Assembly (NCBI RefSeq): GCF_910592395.1
Contig: NC_088315.1
Location: 1,924,501-1,988,500, forward strand
DNA length: 64,000 nt
Direction: 5' to 3'
DNA from: Lineus longissimus
Lineage: Eukaryota; Nemertea; Pilidiophora; Heteronemertea; Lineidae
In this document: piece by piece, positions 36,183 through 48,460 of the stretch
How positions within the stretch are numbered: the stretch's first letter is position 1
Layout: each line of letters starts with the position of its first letter
Notes under the pieces: generated by a model
What the model was told of the DNA's origin: nothing
Database searches by the model: none
Seen by the model: only the letters and a program-made list of their open reading frames with translations
Program-made: the position numbers and the translations under genes

Positions 36183-37490
36183 GCTTGTGGCTGGTAGAAT
36201 CCGACTTGGGATCAGAGATGAATCAGAGAAATCATGTAGAAATCTGGAATCAAAATCATAGTGATAACAATGACTAGGGGCTTACTTGACGTAAAACGAA
36301 AGTTCTCACAACTGAGTTGTTCCTAAATCAGTAGTGCAACTATTTTTGTGTTAACTTTTATTAGGCGATGTGATCACCTGATAAGGCGAAAGCACTTTCA
36401 CTCTCACTCTGGCCCGGGCCATGGCCAAGTACTACTAAAAGACTACACCATCACCTGAAGAATATCAAACTAGAAAGCTGGAAAATACGGTTATAGCACC
36501 CTTACAATGGTCTTTAAGTATCTCGTTACCCGCGACTTGTCACATGTCAAACACTTGTACTTCCTGGTACCGTATCGTGATCGCTATGACGTGTGTTAAT
36601 ACCGCGCGGGAAATTTGAAGCGCCAGAGTGTCCCGTTAGACCCTACTAAGACTACAGTGTATATACAATAGATAATACATAATAGATAATACAATAAGAT
36701 AGGGAATTCTCTCACCTTGGATCCACTCCGCCGACCCGGACTCCGTTACCGATAGGCTACCATAGCTGATGACAGATTGGATGCATCCTTTGGACCATCA
36801 TGACATACACTTATACATGGTTTATCTCCCGTATGAATAGGTTTCCACGCGTGCAATCAGTCGAACATACTGAACTTCCAACATAACCAGTGATTTTCAA
36901 CATAACCCCCCCCCCCCCCTCTGGATATTTCAACGTGTACGAGGAAGGAGTGCCTTCATTGTCTGTAAGCTTAGCAATGACATTCGAAATGCGTTGATGG
37001 TCTGGAGTGTGATCTTGGGCAAGTTACTTGTCGAATTCTTCACGGCTCGTCAATGGAGGATGATCATGGGCAATTCGTTTGTGTAATTTATTTACTGGCA
37101 AGCCAATCCCTCGGCACAAAGAGACAGCGAGGCGTTGCGTACACTCCGGACACAGTGGACCGGCCTCGTTCCTCACCATAAGGAGACCACTTAGGATGAT
37201 GCCATCGACTGCCCAGGGAGTCCAGGCGCTGAGTGACTAGTGTGTGATCTTGGACAAATCATTGTCCAATCACTGGTCGTCTAAAATTAGACTCCCGGGG
37301 CAGTCGGCCATTGCCGTCATCCTAATTGGATCTCCTTAGGATGAGGAACGGACCGGTCCACTGCGTCCGGAGTGTATCTGAAATGTGAACTTCGAGAGTC
37401 AATTGTTTCATGAATCGATCGTAAAAGATGATGAAGAATGTTGAAAGCTGATTAGATATAAATACAAAAAACTGGAAATAAAAAAATATT
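36183..37490. other. DRAM upstream region with repeats
   Basis: This region holds the likely DRAM 5' UTR and promoter (CpG-bearing near 36590-36760), a C14 run at 36906-36919, two SINE-tail-like motifs (GTGATCTTGGGCAAGTTACT at about 37010 and a second copy near 37244) and the inverted repeat at 37140-37376. I see no gene. Confidence 0.45.
37140..37376. mobile_element. Imperfect inverted repeat, possible MITE
   Basis: Left arm 37140-37222 (TACACTCCGGACACAGTGGA onward) and right arm 37290-37376 are about 85 bp each. They pair with several mismatches and small gaps around a 67-bp spacer. No clear target duplication is visible. The arms share CCTAAGGAG-type and CCGGGAGTC-type blocks. Confidence 0.65.
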
Positions 37491-37563
37491 TGCCGAAACC
37501 CGGGATCGAACCAGGGACCTTTAGATCTTCAGTCTAACGCTCTCCCAACTGAGCTATTTCGGC
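37491..37563 (-). tRNA. tRNA-Phe (anticodon GAA)
   Basis: On the minus strand the sequence runs from GCCGAAATAGCTCAGTTGGG to the 3' end GGTTTCGGC plus discriminator A. It has a 7-bp acceptor stem GCCGAAA/TTTCGGC, anticodon loop CTGAAGA with GAA, and T-arm GGTTCGATCC. It fits the metazoan tRNA-Phe consensus. A T-run about four bases past the 3' end (A-run 37480-37486 on plus) serves as the Pol III terminator. No intron is present. Confidence 0.97.
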
Positions 37564-38493
37564 TCGCTGAAAGATTGCCACGTATTAGTAATAGTTAAAT
37601 CAAGGTGCACTTACATTTGATTCCAATATCACAAAAATATATTATCTGGTGATTTATCTTGTAAGACTTAATGGAGTAACCAATTTACTATCGAAATTCA
37701 TGTGTCTCTTATTAGGCCAAATAGTCTCAAAAGAGTTTATAATTGTCGCTTCTTTTGAATCTTTCTTGGTATTATTGATTCGATGCAACATCATTTATCA
37801 TTGTCACGTGACTTCAGGTCATATGATTATTTCTGTTCAGGGTAAATATTTTGTTGTTTATCTCAGATTTCATAAATATCAGTCCGCTCTGTGGGATAGA
37901 GTGTATTGTAGTAGTCGGATAGTCTTCATTGTGACCCTAAGATTCAAAATCCACTGAAATTGTGGTTTGTTTTCTCTTTATTACCCATCAAATTCCACTT
38001 CATTTTCGGTGCGCTTCTCTCTCCATGACATGCATGCATGTAATGTATGTAGGCCTATGCATACAATTTATAATACAATACATCATCAAGCTGCCCTCAT
38101 GCAGTGGTGTGTATGTTTACATACATTGTTTGGTGTACATCCCTTCACCCACATGAACGATAATGCATTGCATCATTGTTGGTCATTAACTGAAAAATGT
38201 AGTTTTGTACTTTGTATAAACAAACTGACTGGTGACATTCCGTTCTGTTTTGTTTGCTAGCTTTCGACTTTTGTGCATGTATGTAGGCCTAGCTATAGGC
38301 CTGGCTATTGTTTGGGGCAGCATGTTTGTTAAGATGTTTATTTTCATTGTGGGGTCCGGTCAGTTCGACCTTGGAGGAATTATATAATTCCTCCAAGGTT
38401 CGACATTGCCGAGTGAGAATGTTCATTTAATAATAGTATTTGAAATCTTTTATTCCAGAAAACACTATCTAGAAATCTCTCGGGGGGCCCACA
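37564..38493. promoter_or_regulatory. Upstream region of the PRAS40-like gene
   Basis: AT-rich upstream sequence. A perfect 30-bp palindrome (CCTTGGAGGAATTAT and its complement) sits at 38369-38398, about 95 bp before the ATG. A pyrimidine-rich acceptor ending at 38458 implies that the coding exon begins at 38459, so there is a non-coding exon further upstream. Confidence 0.45.
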
Positions 38494-41400
38494 ATGGTCT
38501 GGCTGACATGCAACTGCTTGAACCTGAAGATTCATGTCAAGAACTCTAGCACAGAGTTGACCCCAATTGATGTAGCAACAGTGGGTGAGTACACAGCCCT
38601 TTGGATTCGATTCAGTGTCGGTAAATACACTCAAACAAACAGAGTGTATTAGAGAGCTCAGGGGCATTCAAAAGGTCTGCATGAGAGAATGTTCAGCTCT
38701 TGGGAAAGGATGCACAATATAAGAACTGACTAGAGGCTACTTCATGAGTATTCAGTTGAGTATAAAAAGAATTAGAATATGATTCTTGAAGCTATGATAA
38801 AACGAAATTTTTATTAATGCCTCAAACTTTAAATTGAAATACGCACGTGTCATGACAATGACATTCTGATCACAGATATCTCAGTAGTAAGATAATTCAA
38901 TGAATGATTTTCTTTGTCTCTGACTTCAGGAGTGAGTACTGGAGAATATACCGTTGATGATTTCTTTACCAATGCCATCTGCCATGTCCACCTTGACCTC
39001 GAGGGAGTAACCAAGGTATGGTTCAGGCTAATGTAACTTGGAGTAAGTTGCACTGCATCTAATTGTTATTTCAAAGACTGAAACAGAGCCTTCCTGTTTT
39101 TTTTTTTATAACAAAAACAGTAGTTGCCTCTTCTTCGTGTCATTCCCCAAAAAAGTTACCTTGGGAAAAGAAAAGAAAAATGCTTTGGCCATCTCCTAAA
39201 TTGGTCCACCTCGGGAGTAATTCAGGACAGGGTGCTATGCTTGGGTTCCTACAATATAATTTCTGCTTTCTCTTCAGGAACACGATTGTCTTCTCAGGGA
39301 GAAGTCAATCGGCAACTGGACAGTATCAAAATGTCTCAACTGCCACATGAAAACCCATGCTATTCATCATCACCGGGATGACAACACTGTGCTAGTCAAT
39401 GCCAAATTACATGTAAGCTCACCTGTTTTCTGCTTGGCACAAAACCTAGGAAAGATTATGTCACTTAAGTAATATAGCTTCTCACTGACGAGGGTCTGTA
39501 CCGAAGTGCTTCACAGTATCTGTCGCTATTTGGTCTCCACAGAGGCACTCTGGTAAATCAAGTAGCTGCCGTTATTTCAGGCACTCGCCTTTAGTCGACC
39601 TGTGAAAGACAGTGATGCCACTAGACCAAGGTTCAAACCCATGGACCCTTAGAGAACAAATCTTTCAGCTCTGTCATGAAGTCTAATGTGCTAATGGTTT
39701 TGATAATAGATGAACGTATTTGTATCAATAAGGAACTGATAAACTTCATATCCGGGTCATGTAATATTAAGTCATGTGAGTTGACTCGATGGTTTTTCTA
39801 TTTGCAGAATGAAACAAGTGTGCTAAAGAGTTTCAGGACGTCTCCCGAATATTCTCCACTCTACTGTATACTCATTCCTGGCAGGAATGATAACCAACCA
39901 ACGCAGAGTTATGGTACGTTTGATCCGTCTTCAGCGATGGAAGCTATTATCCTGTGGTGTAGACTTTTGTCTATTGATAGGGGTGGACTTGATAATTGTA
40001 TTGTTTGAATAAGGTTATTCCCAACGTCACTAAGGCACCAGTATTTCAATGTGGTGAAATCAAAATGATAATAAAAGACCATAAAATACTGTGAGTTGAG
40101 GTTGGCCAGTTACTGTCGTGAACGTGTATGTACAGATTTTTCTGCCATAAACTCGTGTTCTTGACATTTTGGATTGGGTAATCAGCCCATTTGTGGCCTG
40201 TTTACCACAACAGAACACTTACTAGTAATGAGTCAAGTCTCAGGTCTTCTGTCATGATATTAAACTCTGTATTTGATGGTCTGACATGTGGTACTTTAAA
40301 GAATACTCTGTATTCAAATTTGACTCAAATCAGGTCAACTATCCCTATATTTAGCACAAAAACAGCATTTGTTTTAAAGCTTATCAGACCTCTTGCTCAT
40401 CTGTTGATTAAAAAATGTCATATTTTATACCATGTCCTTGAAATTGAAAGTAAGCCTGGCCTGGATAAGGTGATCCAGTTCTTGATTTATCTTTGATCAA
40501 TACATTGCCCTTGGTCAAAACAATGGATGGCCTACATGTATAACGAGACCTTGTTGATTTGGAATAAGTTTACTTAAAAGGATACAATATTTACTCGTCT
40601 GACATTTATAAAACTTGAGTTGGTCCTAGTTTGACATCATTAATGTTCCTGTGGCAGTTGCAAGATGTCTTCGGAGGTCTTGTGAAAAGTGATCCTAGAT
40701 TCAGGATTGGGTGTTATTATGTGATAAATTACATAAACACATGTTTCATACAAAATTTCGGCCTGCATTATTCTGTGACTGACTCAGTTCAAGTGGTAAA
40801 GGACAACAAGATTAGGTCTTGATATTTGGAATCTCTGTTGAATTTTACAGGTCCCAGATTGGGTCGGTTTGAAGCGATGCAGCAGGAGAGCTTGATCCAG
40901 ATCCAGCAACGGCTTAACACATATCTCATGGCAGAAGAGGCAGCTATGGAAGAAAGAATAAGGTGAGATCAGTGAATTATCTGTCTGCTATGTTGAGTTG
41001 AGAGCTCCGCAGGGACTTAGACATTATTACAATCAAAGTGAAGTGTGGGGAATATGTGATGTAAATTGTCGCAGGAAACTAGAGACATCACATATGGTGT
41101 GATATCGAGTCACCATCTCAGGATGTGCTCCGACTTGGTAGGCCATCTAATGGTTGGTTAACTAACAGCTAGTTGAATAACAGAGCAAACTGCCTTCTCC
41201 CCTGCTGTCTGGTATAAGTTGTAGGAGTTCGAGGGTAAAGAGTGCTTCAAAGCCCAAGTGTCTGGCTGCCACTTTAGAAGTTGTGACAATCAATAAACAA
41301 AAGGTGACTTGCTCCTCCATTTGTACTCTGTTTGTTTCAGACTTTATGAAGAGCAACAGAGAGCAGCATTTAGTGAACTTCAGAGTAAGGCAAGATGGGA

Positions 41401-43327
41401 CAAAACCAAACTTATCAGTGTGGCGTTGTCAGTCGATGATCAGGAGGGGGTAGTCGGCACATCATCTGAGGCCATGACAGAGAGTCCCCTCAGCCCCTTT
41501 AGTCCTGGCTCCCAAGGTAAATATCAGTTGATGAACCTACCACTATAACATGTACAGTAGAACCTCCCTTAGCAGACACCTCTCTATGAAGGACCACCTC
41601 TTTATTAAGGGCACTAGTTTTGGTCCCAAATTGATTGTTTCCATTCTTTTTGACCTCTCTAATCAGGACACCTCTCTATTAAGGACAGCATTTGTCAGTC
41701 CCGAGGGTGTCCATATTAGAGAGGTTCTACTGTATTTAGTAATTGTTTAGATTGGCCTCGGAATGGAAAGAGCAACACTTTTCTGTCACACTTTCTCTTC
41801 TGGAGAGCAATGGACAAAATCCTTATATGCTCTGGCCTGTTGTACTGATTTGTTTCCAGCAAACTTAAACTTAAACTTTGAACTAACTCTGATGGTTGGT
41901 CATGCGCTTCCTGTGATAAGAACTTTCTTCGGAACTTCTGCTTTCAGAAATCAGCTCATCATCTGCATCATCGAGCAGCGACAAAAAAAACTCTAATTTA
42001 TTACAAGGAAAACCTGAACAGAAACCAACAGTACTAAATCTGACCCGACGACCTGCCCCACAGGCAGCACCAGTCATCAAATCTCCTGAGGCAGATGGTA
42101 GGTATTCATATCTTGTTGTCAGTGCATTGTGTCAGATTTCTCTGCCTTGCAGATCCCACGTAGGCTTAAATATAAAAACGCCTAAAAAACTGGGTCAGAA
42201 ACTAGATTTAGTGTATTTCGTTAATTATGAAGAATACTTATAACTCATTCTAGGGAGTAACAAGATATGCTGCCGAGCTGCTTGACTGTGACATCTGTTG
42301 CTAAATGATTTGTTTGACTTCACAGGTATGTTTGATATGGAAGGGTTTGACGATGTCCTCCAGGAGCAGGATGCTGGATCATTTTATGAATCAGATGAAG
42401 AAGATAATGACACAGATGGTAAGATTATGGCAATCTTTCAGGGAGGAGAAAACAGCCAAAACGAATTGGGCAATTCTTATGCTTTGCTCCAACCTGAATG
42501 ACCTTGCAAACTGAGAGAGCAATGGGCACTGCCAAATGAGTCAAACCCTCAACCTCATTTTGAAGCTGGTCACTTGTATCACTCCTGCTGTCTTTCAACA
42601 GAAAAAGTCAGATATTTGCTAACAAGTATGCTAAAGTTTTGCAGCGCAACTTCGCTGATAATCGTCCATTATTTTCTTGTTCTGTTTTACAGATAGCAGC
42701 TATAGTAGCGATGCATCTATGAGGGAGTCTTTAAGGAATAGTGGGCACCATAGAGGTAACCTGTACTCCCAGTCCGTGCCCATGAATGTGCCCATGTGGC
42801 AGTCACAAAGGTATCAACAGTCGGATTCACCTGATGAACGGGTAAGGATTCTATCAATCTCATGCTCAGGTGGTTCACTATTGCTCTTGTGCACCAATGA
42901 GCCTGGGTTTGAATCTCAAGCATATCTGCCCTGTGGAAAGAACTGTGTCGATATATAATGCACATGTCAGTGATGACTCCTCTTGGATGGAGGTGAAGGC
43001 TTTGTATCTAATGGAATGTTTATAGTCTGATATCAACCAAGATTTCTCAACAGATGAATCTATATGAGTCCAGTGCATATGCTGTTGTGCCAAGCGAAGA
43101 TACGGTACTCTAAAATCCAATAAAAGATTTGATCTATTTTTGATGTCTTTTTTCAGGGGAGGGCTGACGACATTGGTGCAAGCATCAAAGCTCTGGCCAT
43201 GAGTGTACGCGTGGATGGAACAGAAATCTTTGGCGATTTACCACGAGGCAGTAACAAGCAGTTTAAAACGGTAGAGATCATGAAACGTCGTGAGAAATGT
43301 CGCTACGACGATGAGAGTACAACTTGA
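38494..43327 (+). CDS. AKT1S1: PRAS40 (AKT1S1/Lobe)-like mTORC1 regulator
   Basis: PRAS40 binds Raptor and inhibits mTORC1 until it is phosphorylated by AKT. Ten exons, 38494-38584, 38930-39015, 39278-39412, 39808-39913, 40851-40962, 41341-41516, 41948-42097, 42326-42418, 42693-42841 and 43157-43327, give 422 aa. The C-terminal half matches PRAS40: an FDMEG TOS-like motif (288-292) in an acidic context, QSVPMNVPMW (343-352; human KSLPVSVPVW) and ASIKALA plus IFGDLPR (374-396). The serine at human S183 is replaced by Asn. The AKT-site region reads NKQFKTVEIM, without the RxRxxT match. The N-terminal about 110 residues carry CNC and CLNC (78-81) with nearby His residues, a possible metal site absent from the short vertebrate protein. 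A pogo-like MITE lies in the intron after 41516. Confidence 0.82.
41555..41732. mobile_element. Pogo/Tigger-like MITE
   Basis: A 178-bp element begins CAGTAGAACCTC and ends GAGGTTCTACTG, flanked by TA on both sides (41553-41554 and 41733-41734). The CAGTAGAACCTC terminus and TA duplication are typical of pogo-class Tc1/mariner elements. It lies in an intron of the PRAS40-like gene and has no coding capacity. Confidence 0.85.
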
Positions 43328-45831
43328 TCATGTGATAAACGTGACATGACATGCAGAGGTTTCGCATTGTGCTGTACAATTATGCATTTTATTGAGTGTC
43401 CAATGCTTCCGTTTTCTCCACGCTTGTGCTGGCTATATGGAGAATAACTGTCTCTCGAGACAGTGCCAAAGTAGTTTTGAATGTGACCAATTTTCCTTCA
43501 TCAATCTGTTTAATAGATGCAGTTGAGAATTTGATTATAGTCCATTCGTGAATCTGATGTTCAAGTCATTTGTGGCTCTGGAGCACAAACTACTGGTACG
43601 ATTTCTTTGAAGTTTGTTTTTTCTTGATAATAATGACCGAGTATGTCACATGCATGTTTTCTACAGAATATGAGAATTTGGGTCTTAAGAAAACCCTGTG
43701 AAATTGTTAAGATATTTTTTTTACATTTTATAAAGCTGACACACGGTGATTGGGCTGAAATTGTGGGGTGCCTGATGAATCCAAATCCCATTTATAGAAT
43801 TGTCATTTTGACGGAGAAGTCAGTGTAGATCTTTTTCAATGATTGTTGTTTTCATCCTTGTCTTGGTGTGACGTGTTTCAGCTTCCTTTAGCCTAACCTG
43901 GGCCTGGAAGCTGTGGTCGTATTGCTATTGAGGCTCAAAATATGCTGTAACTGAGAGTCGGATAAAATCATTGACCAAAGTTAGAATCAGGTATAAGGCA
44001 AGTCATCTTCTTCATGGTTCAAAGCGGTGGACTAATTCAGCATCTTGTGTATTCGGGAGGCTCTGCCAGTATCGGAATGTTTTCTCCTACTTAAACTTTC
44101 CATTGCTAAACTAGTCAGATCAGATTCAATTATAGCTGGTGAGCATTGTATTCTGTACCTCTGTGAGGTTTTAAGGCAGCTGACCCATTTCTTTTAGAAA
44201 GTAAAGATAATCATATTGCAGTAATACCACATGTGTTACATGTGGTATTGCTCTTTTAGACTTCTACCATTTTCTCTCTGTAGACTTGTGTGTCTGTATA
44301 GATCATTGCAAGTAGATGTGATACTTTTTTTGAAAGACAAAAATGTGTGTGAAACTTAACTTATGCCAACTGTTTTGACTTATAAATGTATGTACTAGTA
44401 TCTTGCAGTCAAGGTTAGATTTTTTTGCTGAAATATGTCTAGCTATTTTGCCTAAAAGCTCATAGAGAAGTGGCTAAGCATTTCATATGGTCGGTTTTGA
44501 AGATAAAAATGCTGAGGGGATTAGTAACATGTAAGACCACTGTATGTAGCTATGACACGTCCTTGGAAGTCCTTCAATGACTACATCCTCAGAAATTCAT
44601 CGATGACTATGCTTTAGTGCTGTGTAATGTAATCTTATCATGTTAAAAATTGTTCCTTTTTGCTAAAATTGTTCTTTCAAAATAAAGTTGACCAAAACTA
44701 TGGTAACCACTGTTGCTTAAATTTGAATCAATGCCACATTTCCTGAGGGAGACACACCGGACACTGTAGCCCGGCCTCGGTACTTTACCGGATGACAAAT
44801 GAACTGCCTCGGACGTTTGTGGCAAGATCAAGGGCATGTCCATGTGTGACATTCTCTCCCTGCCTCGAGTAACTCCATAACAATCACCTAAACCGCTAAG
44901 CAAGTTTGATAGTGATATTCACCGCAGATAAAGCGGCATGTATTAAAACAAAAGCACTGTGGTTTCGGAGAGTGTTTGTAAGACGACGCCAGGCTATTCT
45001 GATGGACGCTATGTAATCAATATTTTAATATCACAAGCCGATAAGTAAGCCTTATCATCATATCTCATTTCATATATATTCGAGCAGAAATGTTGGTAAC
45101 CATCTCATCGTTGCACCGTGCAATGCGATCCCTTTGAAATTACCCGCATACAAGTATGGTATTGTAAGATGACCTATGTGACTACAACGGACCTTTCTGC
45201 GAGATGCATACCTTTTGAAATTTAGGGCAAATAATGCATCAGGAAGATTTCTGACTTGATGAATGTCACAACCTACACTTCTTGGCCGAATGATAACAGT
45301 GAATACGAAGGACGCGGACAGAGTCGTTACACAGCTATGTCTGGCGTCGAGTCGAGTTGAGTCGTCATTACACTCCGACCGCAGTGGTTATATGGACCGC
45401 TTCTCTCACGAAGTTGGTTCACAGGGATCCAGATCTAGAAGACATTAGTTATATGGATTGAACGTTGCGAGGCAGAATAAATGTCGGTCTTCTATTTTAC
45501 CATGTTTTACATGGAAATCTACGCCAACGTATCAACAGGCGAGTCCAGTGACCAGATTGTGTCATTCACGCTTTTAACCAGATATGATTCTTTCCGAATT
45601 TTTGGCCTAAATACAGAATAAGACAAGTCGATACGGACATTATATTCACAACCTACTTATCTCGCGAGGATTCTGCGGTAACTGGTCAAGTCATGAATCA
45701 AGCTTGGCGCTGATCATGATGATCGACGTGTTGACCATTTGAACAACCTCTGACTGAGGCAGAACTGTTGTTTTCTTCACGATATTCCTTCCGACACCAC
45801 TCTGCGATTTGTGTTATAAGTATAAAGTATA
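43328..45831. other. PRAS40-like 3' UTR and intergenic region
   Basis: The 3' UTR probably runs to about 44700, given AATAAA at 44680-44685. A 12-bp perfect hairpin is at 44223-44249. From 44700 to 45831 the sequence is upstream of the GPCR, and I see no gene. Confidence 0.5.
44680..44685 (+). terminator. Poly(A) signal of the PRAS40-like gene
   Basis: A canonical AATAAA lies 1.35 kb after the stop at 43327. It is the clearest signal before the next gene and implies a long 3' UTR. Confidence 0.4.
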
Positions 45832-48122
45832 ATGCCCACTGCAGAGAGAACGACCGAGGACCTTGGCGACGAAAGTGACCTATATCGCGTTCTTTGGTTC
45901 CTTTATTCTATCATCGGTAGCTACCTCTGGCTGCTACCAATCTGTCTGGGCGTGCCCGGCAACATCATATCAATCTTCGTTGCAAACAGGAGGCAGAACC
46001 GGAGACTGTCCCCCTGCATCTACATGAGCGCTATGGCCATTACGGACACCTTGCTTCTATTGCAGCTTGGCTGGTACTACCCCTTCACGAGTTGGGAGCT
46101 GGGAGCGCGCGTTTCTTTACAAAGAGAATTTATTTTCAAGTTAGTTAACCACCGTATTAGTGTCATACTTAGAAGCTTCACTGTTAGTCTAGAGTTTAGA
46201 TATTTAGGAGGAACACCGACTTTATGTTCAGACCTACCTATTTCGAAGGGGCCGGCGTGGCAGGGTCGTCCCATCGAATAGATATCTACCTTTTTCGTAC
46301 TTACATACCGATATACCGTCGTTGTGCGTATTATCTATCCTTCAAAGATGAAAAGAGGAGACTTTAGGACTGATGTTCACCGCCCCCGATAGGGATAATG
46401 TGAATTTGTGCTTTATTTGGCCAGATGGTCAAATAAAGCACGACGGTAGGCCCTACCGTTTTCACCATGATGATGTGATAGGCCCTACTCTGAATAAGAA
46501 AAGCAGCTATTCTTTTCTAAAAACACGTATGCATGAACGTCGTCCTTCTCCCAATACCTTTGTAATATTGTAGGTTTGTCTGGTTCATGGTGTTCAACTG
46601 CGGGATGTTGTCAGGCCTTTTCCTCGCTGAGATGAGCATTGATCGGCTCATAGCTGTCCGGTTCCCGATGACCGCTCCCAGTATCTGCACGACCTCCCGA
46701 GCAAAGAAGACCGTTGTCATATCGGCTATGATCATCACTGTCCTCAACTCACATATATTCTTCGTCTATAGTTATGTGAAGGACCAGAATACAGGTGAGT
46801 GGGTCAGTGGTTTAAGGAATTGACACCGAGCTCGTGGTCCTTAGTCATTTAATCAAGACCGGGTGAGTATAACAGCCGTAGCCCAAAATCCGAGGATTTT
46901 GGAGATAACTTGAGGTCTACCCGAGCGCGGTCTTGGTTAGACAACCAGGGACATATACATCGAGGTTTATTGCTACCCTAGAGGACTCAAAGAGACGCAT
47001 GGATGGAGCTATAATGTAGACCGAAACCTGGGCATGCATTGCTGAGGTTTGGGGCGAAAGGACGGCATCATCCGTGCGGTGTTTGTAGAGACTACTACCG
47101 ACAGTGAGGTTCAATTTTTTCATCATTTTAAGCCCCCTCGAAGTATGTAAACATCGAAATGTGGTTTTAACTGCTTTGTAACTACTTCCATATTTTGTAT
47201 CAGCGCAAGTGGCTATAGTTGCCTAGCCATAACCACTACCGCCAAAACAAGGCACAGTGCACTACACATGGTTACCGAAGCGTTTTAAAATCTTGCATTG
47301 ATGTCCAGGACAGCTCATTTCCGTCATCGTTTCATTCATTTTATCAAAATATGGTTAGGAAATGGGTGTCAGAGAATGTTTCATCAATTTTCCGGGGGAA
47401 AATTTACCACGACCTCTTAATGCTGCATTTTCGAAGACTGCATATGATTGTCACGATGCAATATTACTCAGAGATTTTTTCCAAACACGTCTCCACTTGT
47501 TACTCATTGTAAATAGTTTCGCCAAAGCTGACAAAGTCTAAACTTAGGAGACTGCCACAGTTTACGGCCTCAATTTTTACCCATGATGCATAGGTTTACT
47601 TTGCTTTTTATGATGTAAGGTGTGGAGGTGCTGCTGGTCACTGCTGCCAATCCCGTCATAGAAATCCTTGCATCCGGGTTCCAAATGGTCATCGGATCCT
47701 TTCTGCCCTTTCTGGTCATCTTTGGGAGTAATGTAGTCATCATAATCACAGTCAAAACGGCCGCCAGGAAAAGATTAAAGATGGAGGCCAGTCAATGTCA
47801 GGAGAAGCGGAATGAAACACAATACCTCACGCGCATGCTCATATTTGTTAGCATCGCGTACGTCGTGACGTCAATGCCATTCAGAATGTATTATCTTATC
47901 ATTGATGTACCCGAAATCCATGACATGTACAATATGGATGTCCCTTATTGGAATATTTGTTACAACGTTGAAGAATCTTTCTTCTTTTTGATTTGGTTGT
48001 TTAATTTTGCCATCAACTTCTATTTGTACTGTGTTGGTGGCGGGCAAAAGTACAGAAACGACACGGTGAAAGTTATTACGAGTATCAGGACTCTGTGGAA
48101 GCGCAAAGGACATTATCAATGA
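45832..48122 (+). CDS. Rhodopsin-class GPCR, probably peptide receptor
   Basis: This is a seven-helix receptor of 343 aa from three exons: 45832-46139, 46574-46794 and 47620-48122. The phases match. TM1 has GVPGNIISIFVANR, TM2 MSAMAITDTLLLLQLGW, the TM3 end is SIDRLIAVRFP (DRY read as IDR), TM4 VVISAMIITVLNSHIFF, TM5 IGSFLPFLVIFGSNVVI, TM6 RMLIFVSIAYVVTSMPFR (Pro kept, CWxP lost) and TM7 NFAINFYLYCVGG (NPxxY as NFAINFY). The family resembles expanded orphan receptors of lophotrochozoans, but the ligand is unknown. On these splice sites the conserved TM3 cysteine is Phe and the second extracellular loop has no Cys, so the usual disulphide is absent. An additional unseen exon could alter that. 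The gene is convergent with the Cache-protein gene. Confidence 0.8.
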
Positions 48123-48460
48123 TTGATAAATATGTAAGTAATCTCCTTGAAGTCAGAATTACGTAAATCTCAAAGACTTTGAAGGAATGCAAAGAGCTCA
48201 ATTGAGATAATCAATGTTGTTGAACAAAATTGAAAACTAAGAACGGTTCTATGTCAAGCTAAATATGTAATTGCAAATCTACATCTAAATTATTCGGAGC
48301 GTATTAATCGTATGCGTTAACTCTTATCCCTTTAAGTTCACCCAATCACTAGTTATACTGCTGTTTAAAGCCGTAAGAAGTGTTTTCGAGCTACCTACAG
48401 GGTACCCTTGCTCTCTGTGTAGCTACCACTGTGATATTCACACTGGGCCTTTGTCATCTT
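48123..48460. other. Short spacer between convergent genes
   Basis: About 340 bp separate the GPCR stop from the stop of the minus-strand Cache gene. The spacer must hold both 3' UTRs. I see nothing else in it. Confidence 0.5.

Noticed and set aside
42860-42960. tRNA-derived SINE in a PRAS40-like intron
   Set aside because: GGGTTTGAATCTC resembles a B box, but the A box and a tail are too weak to call.
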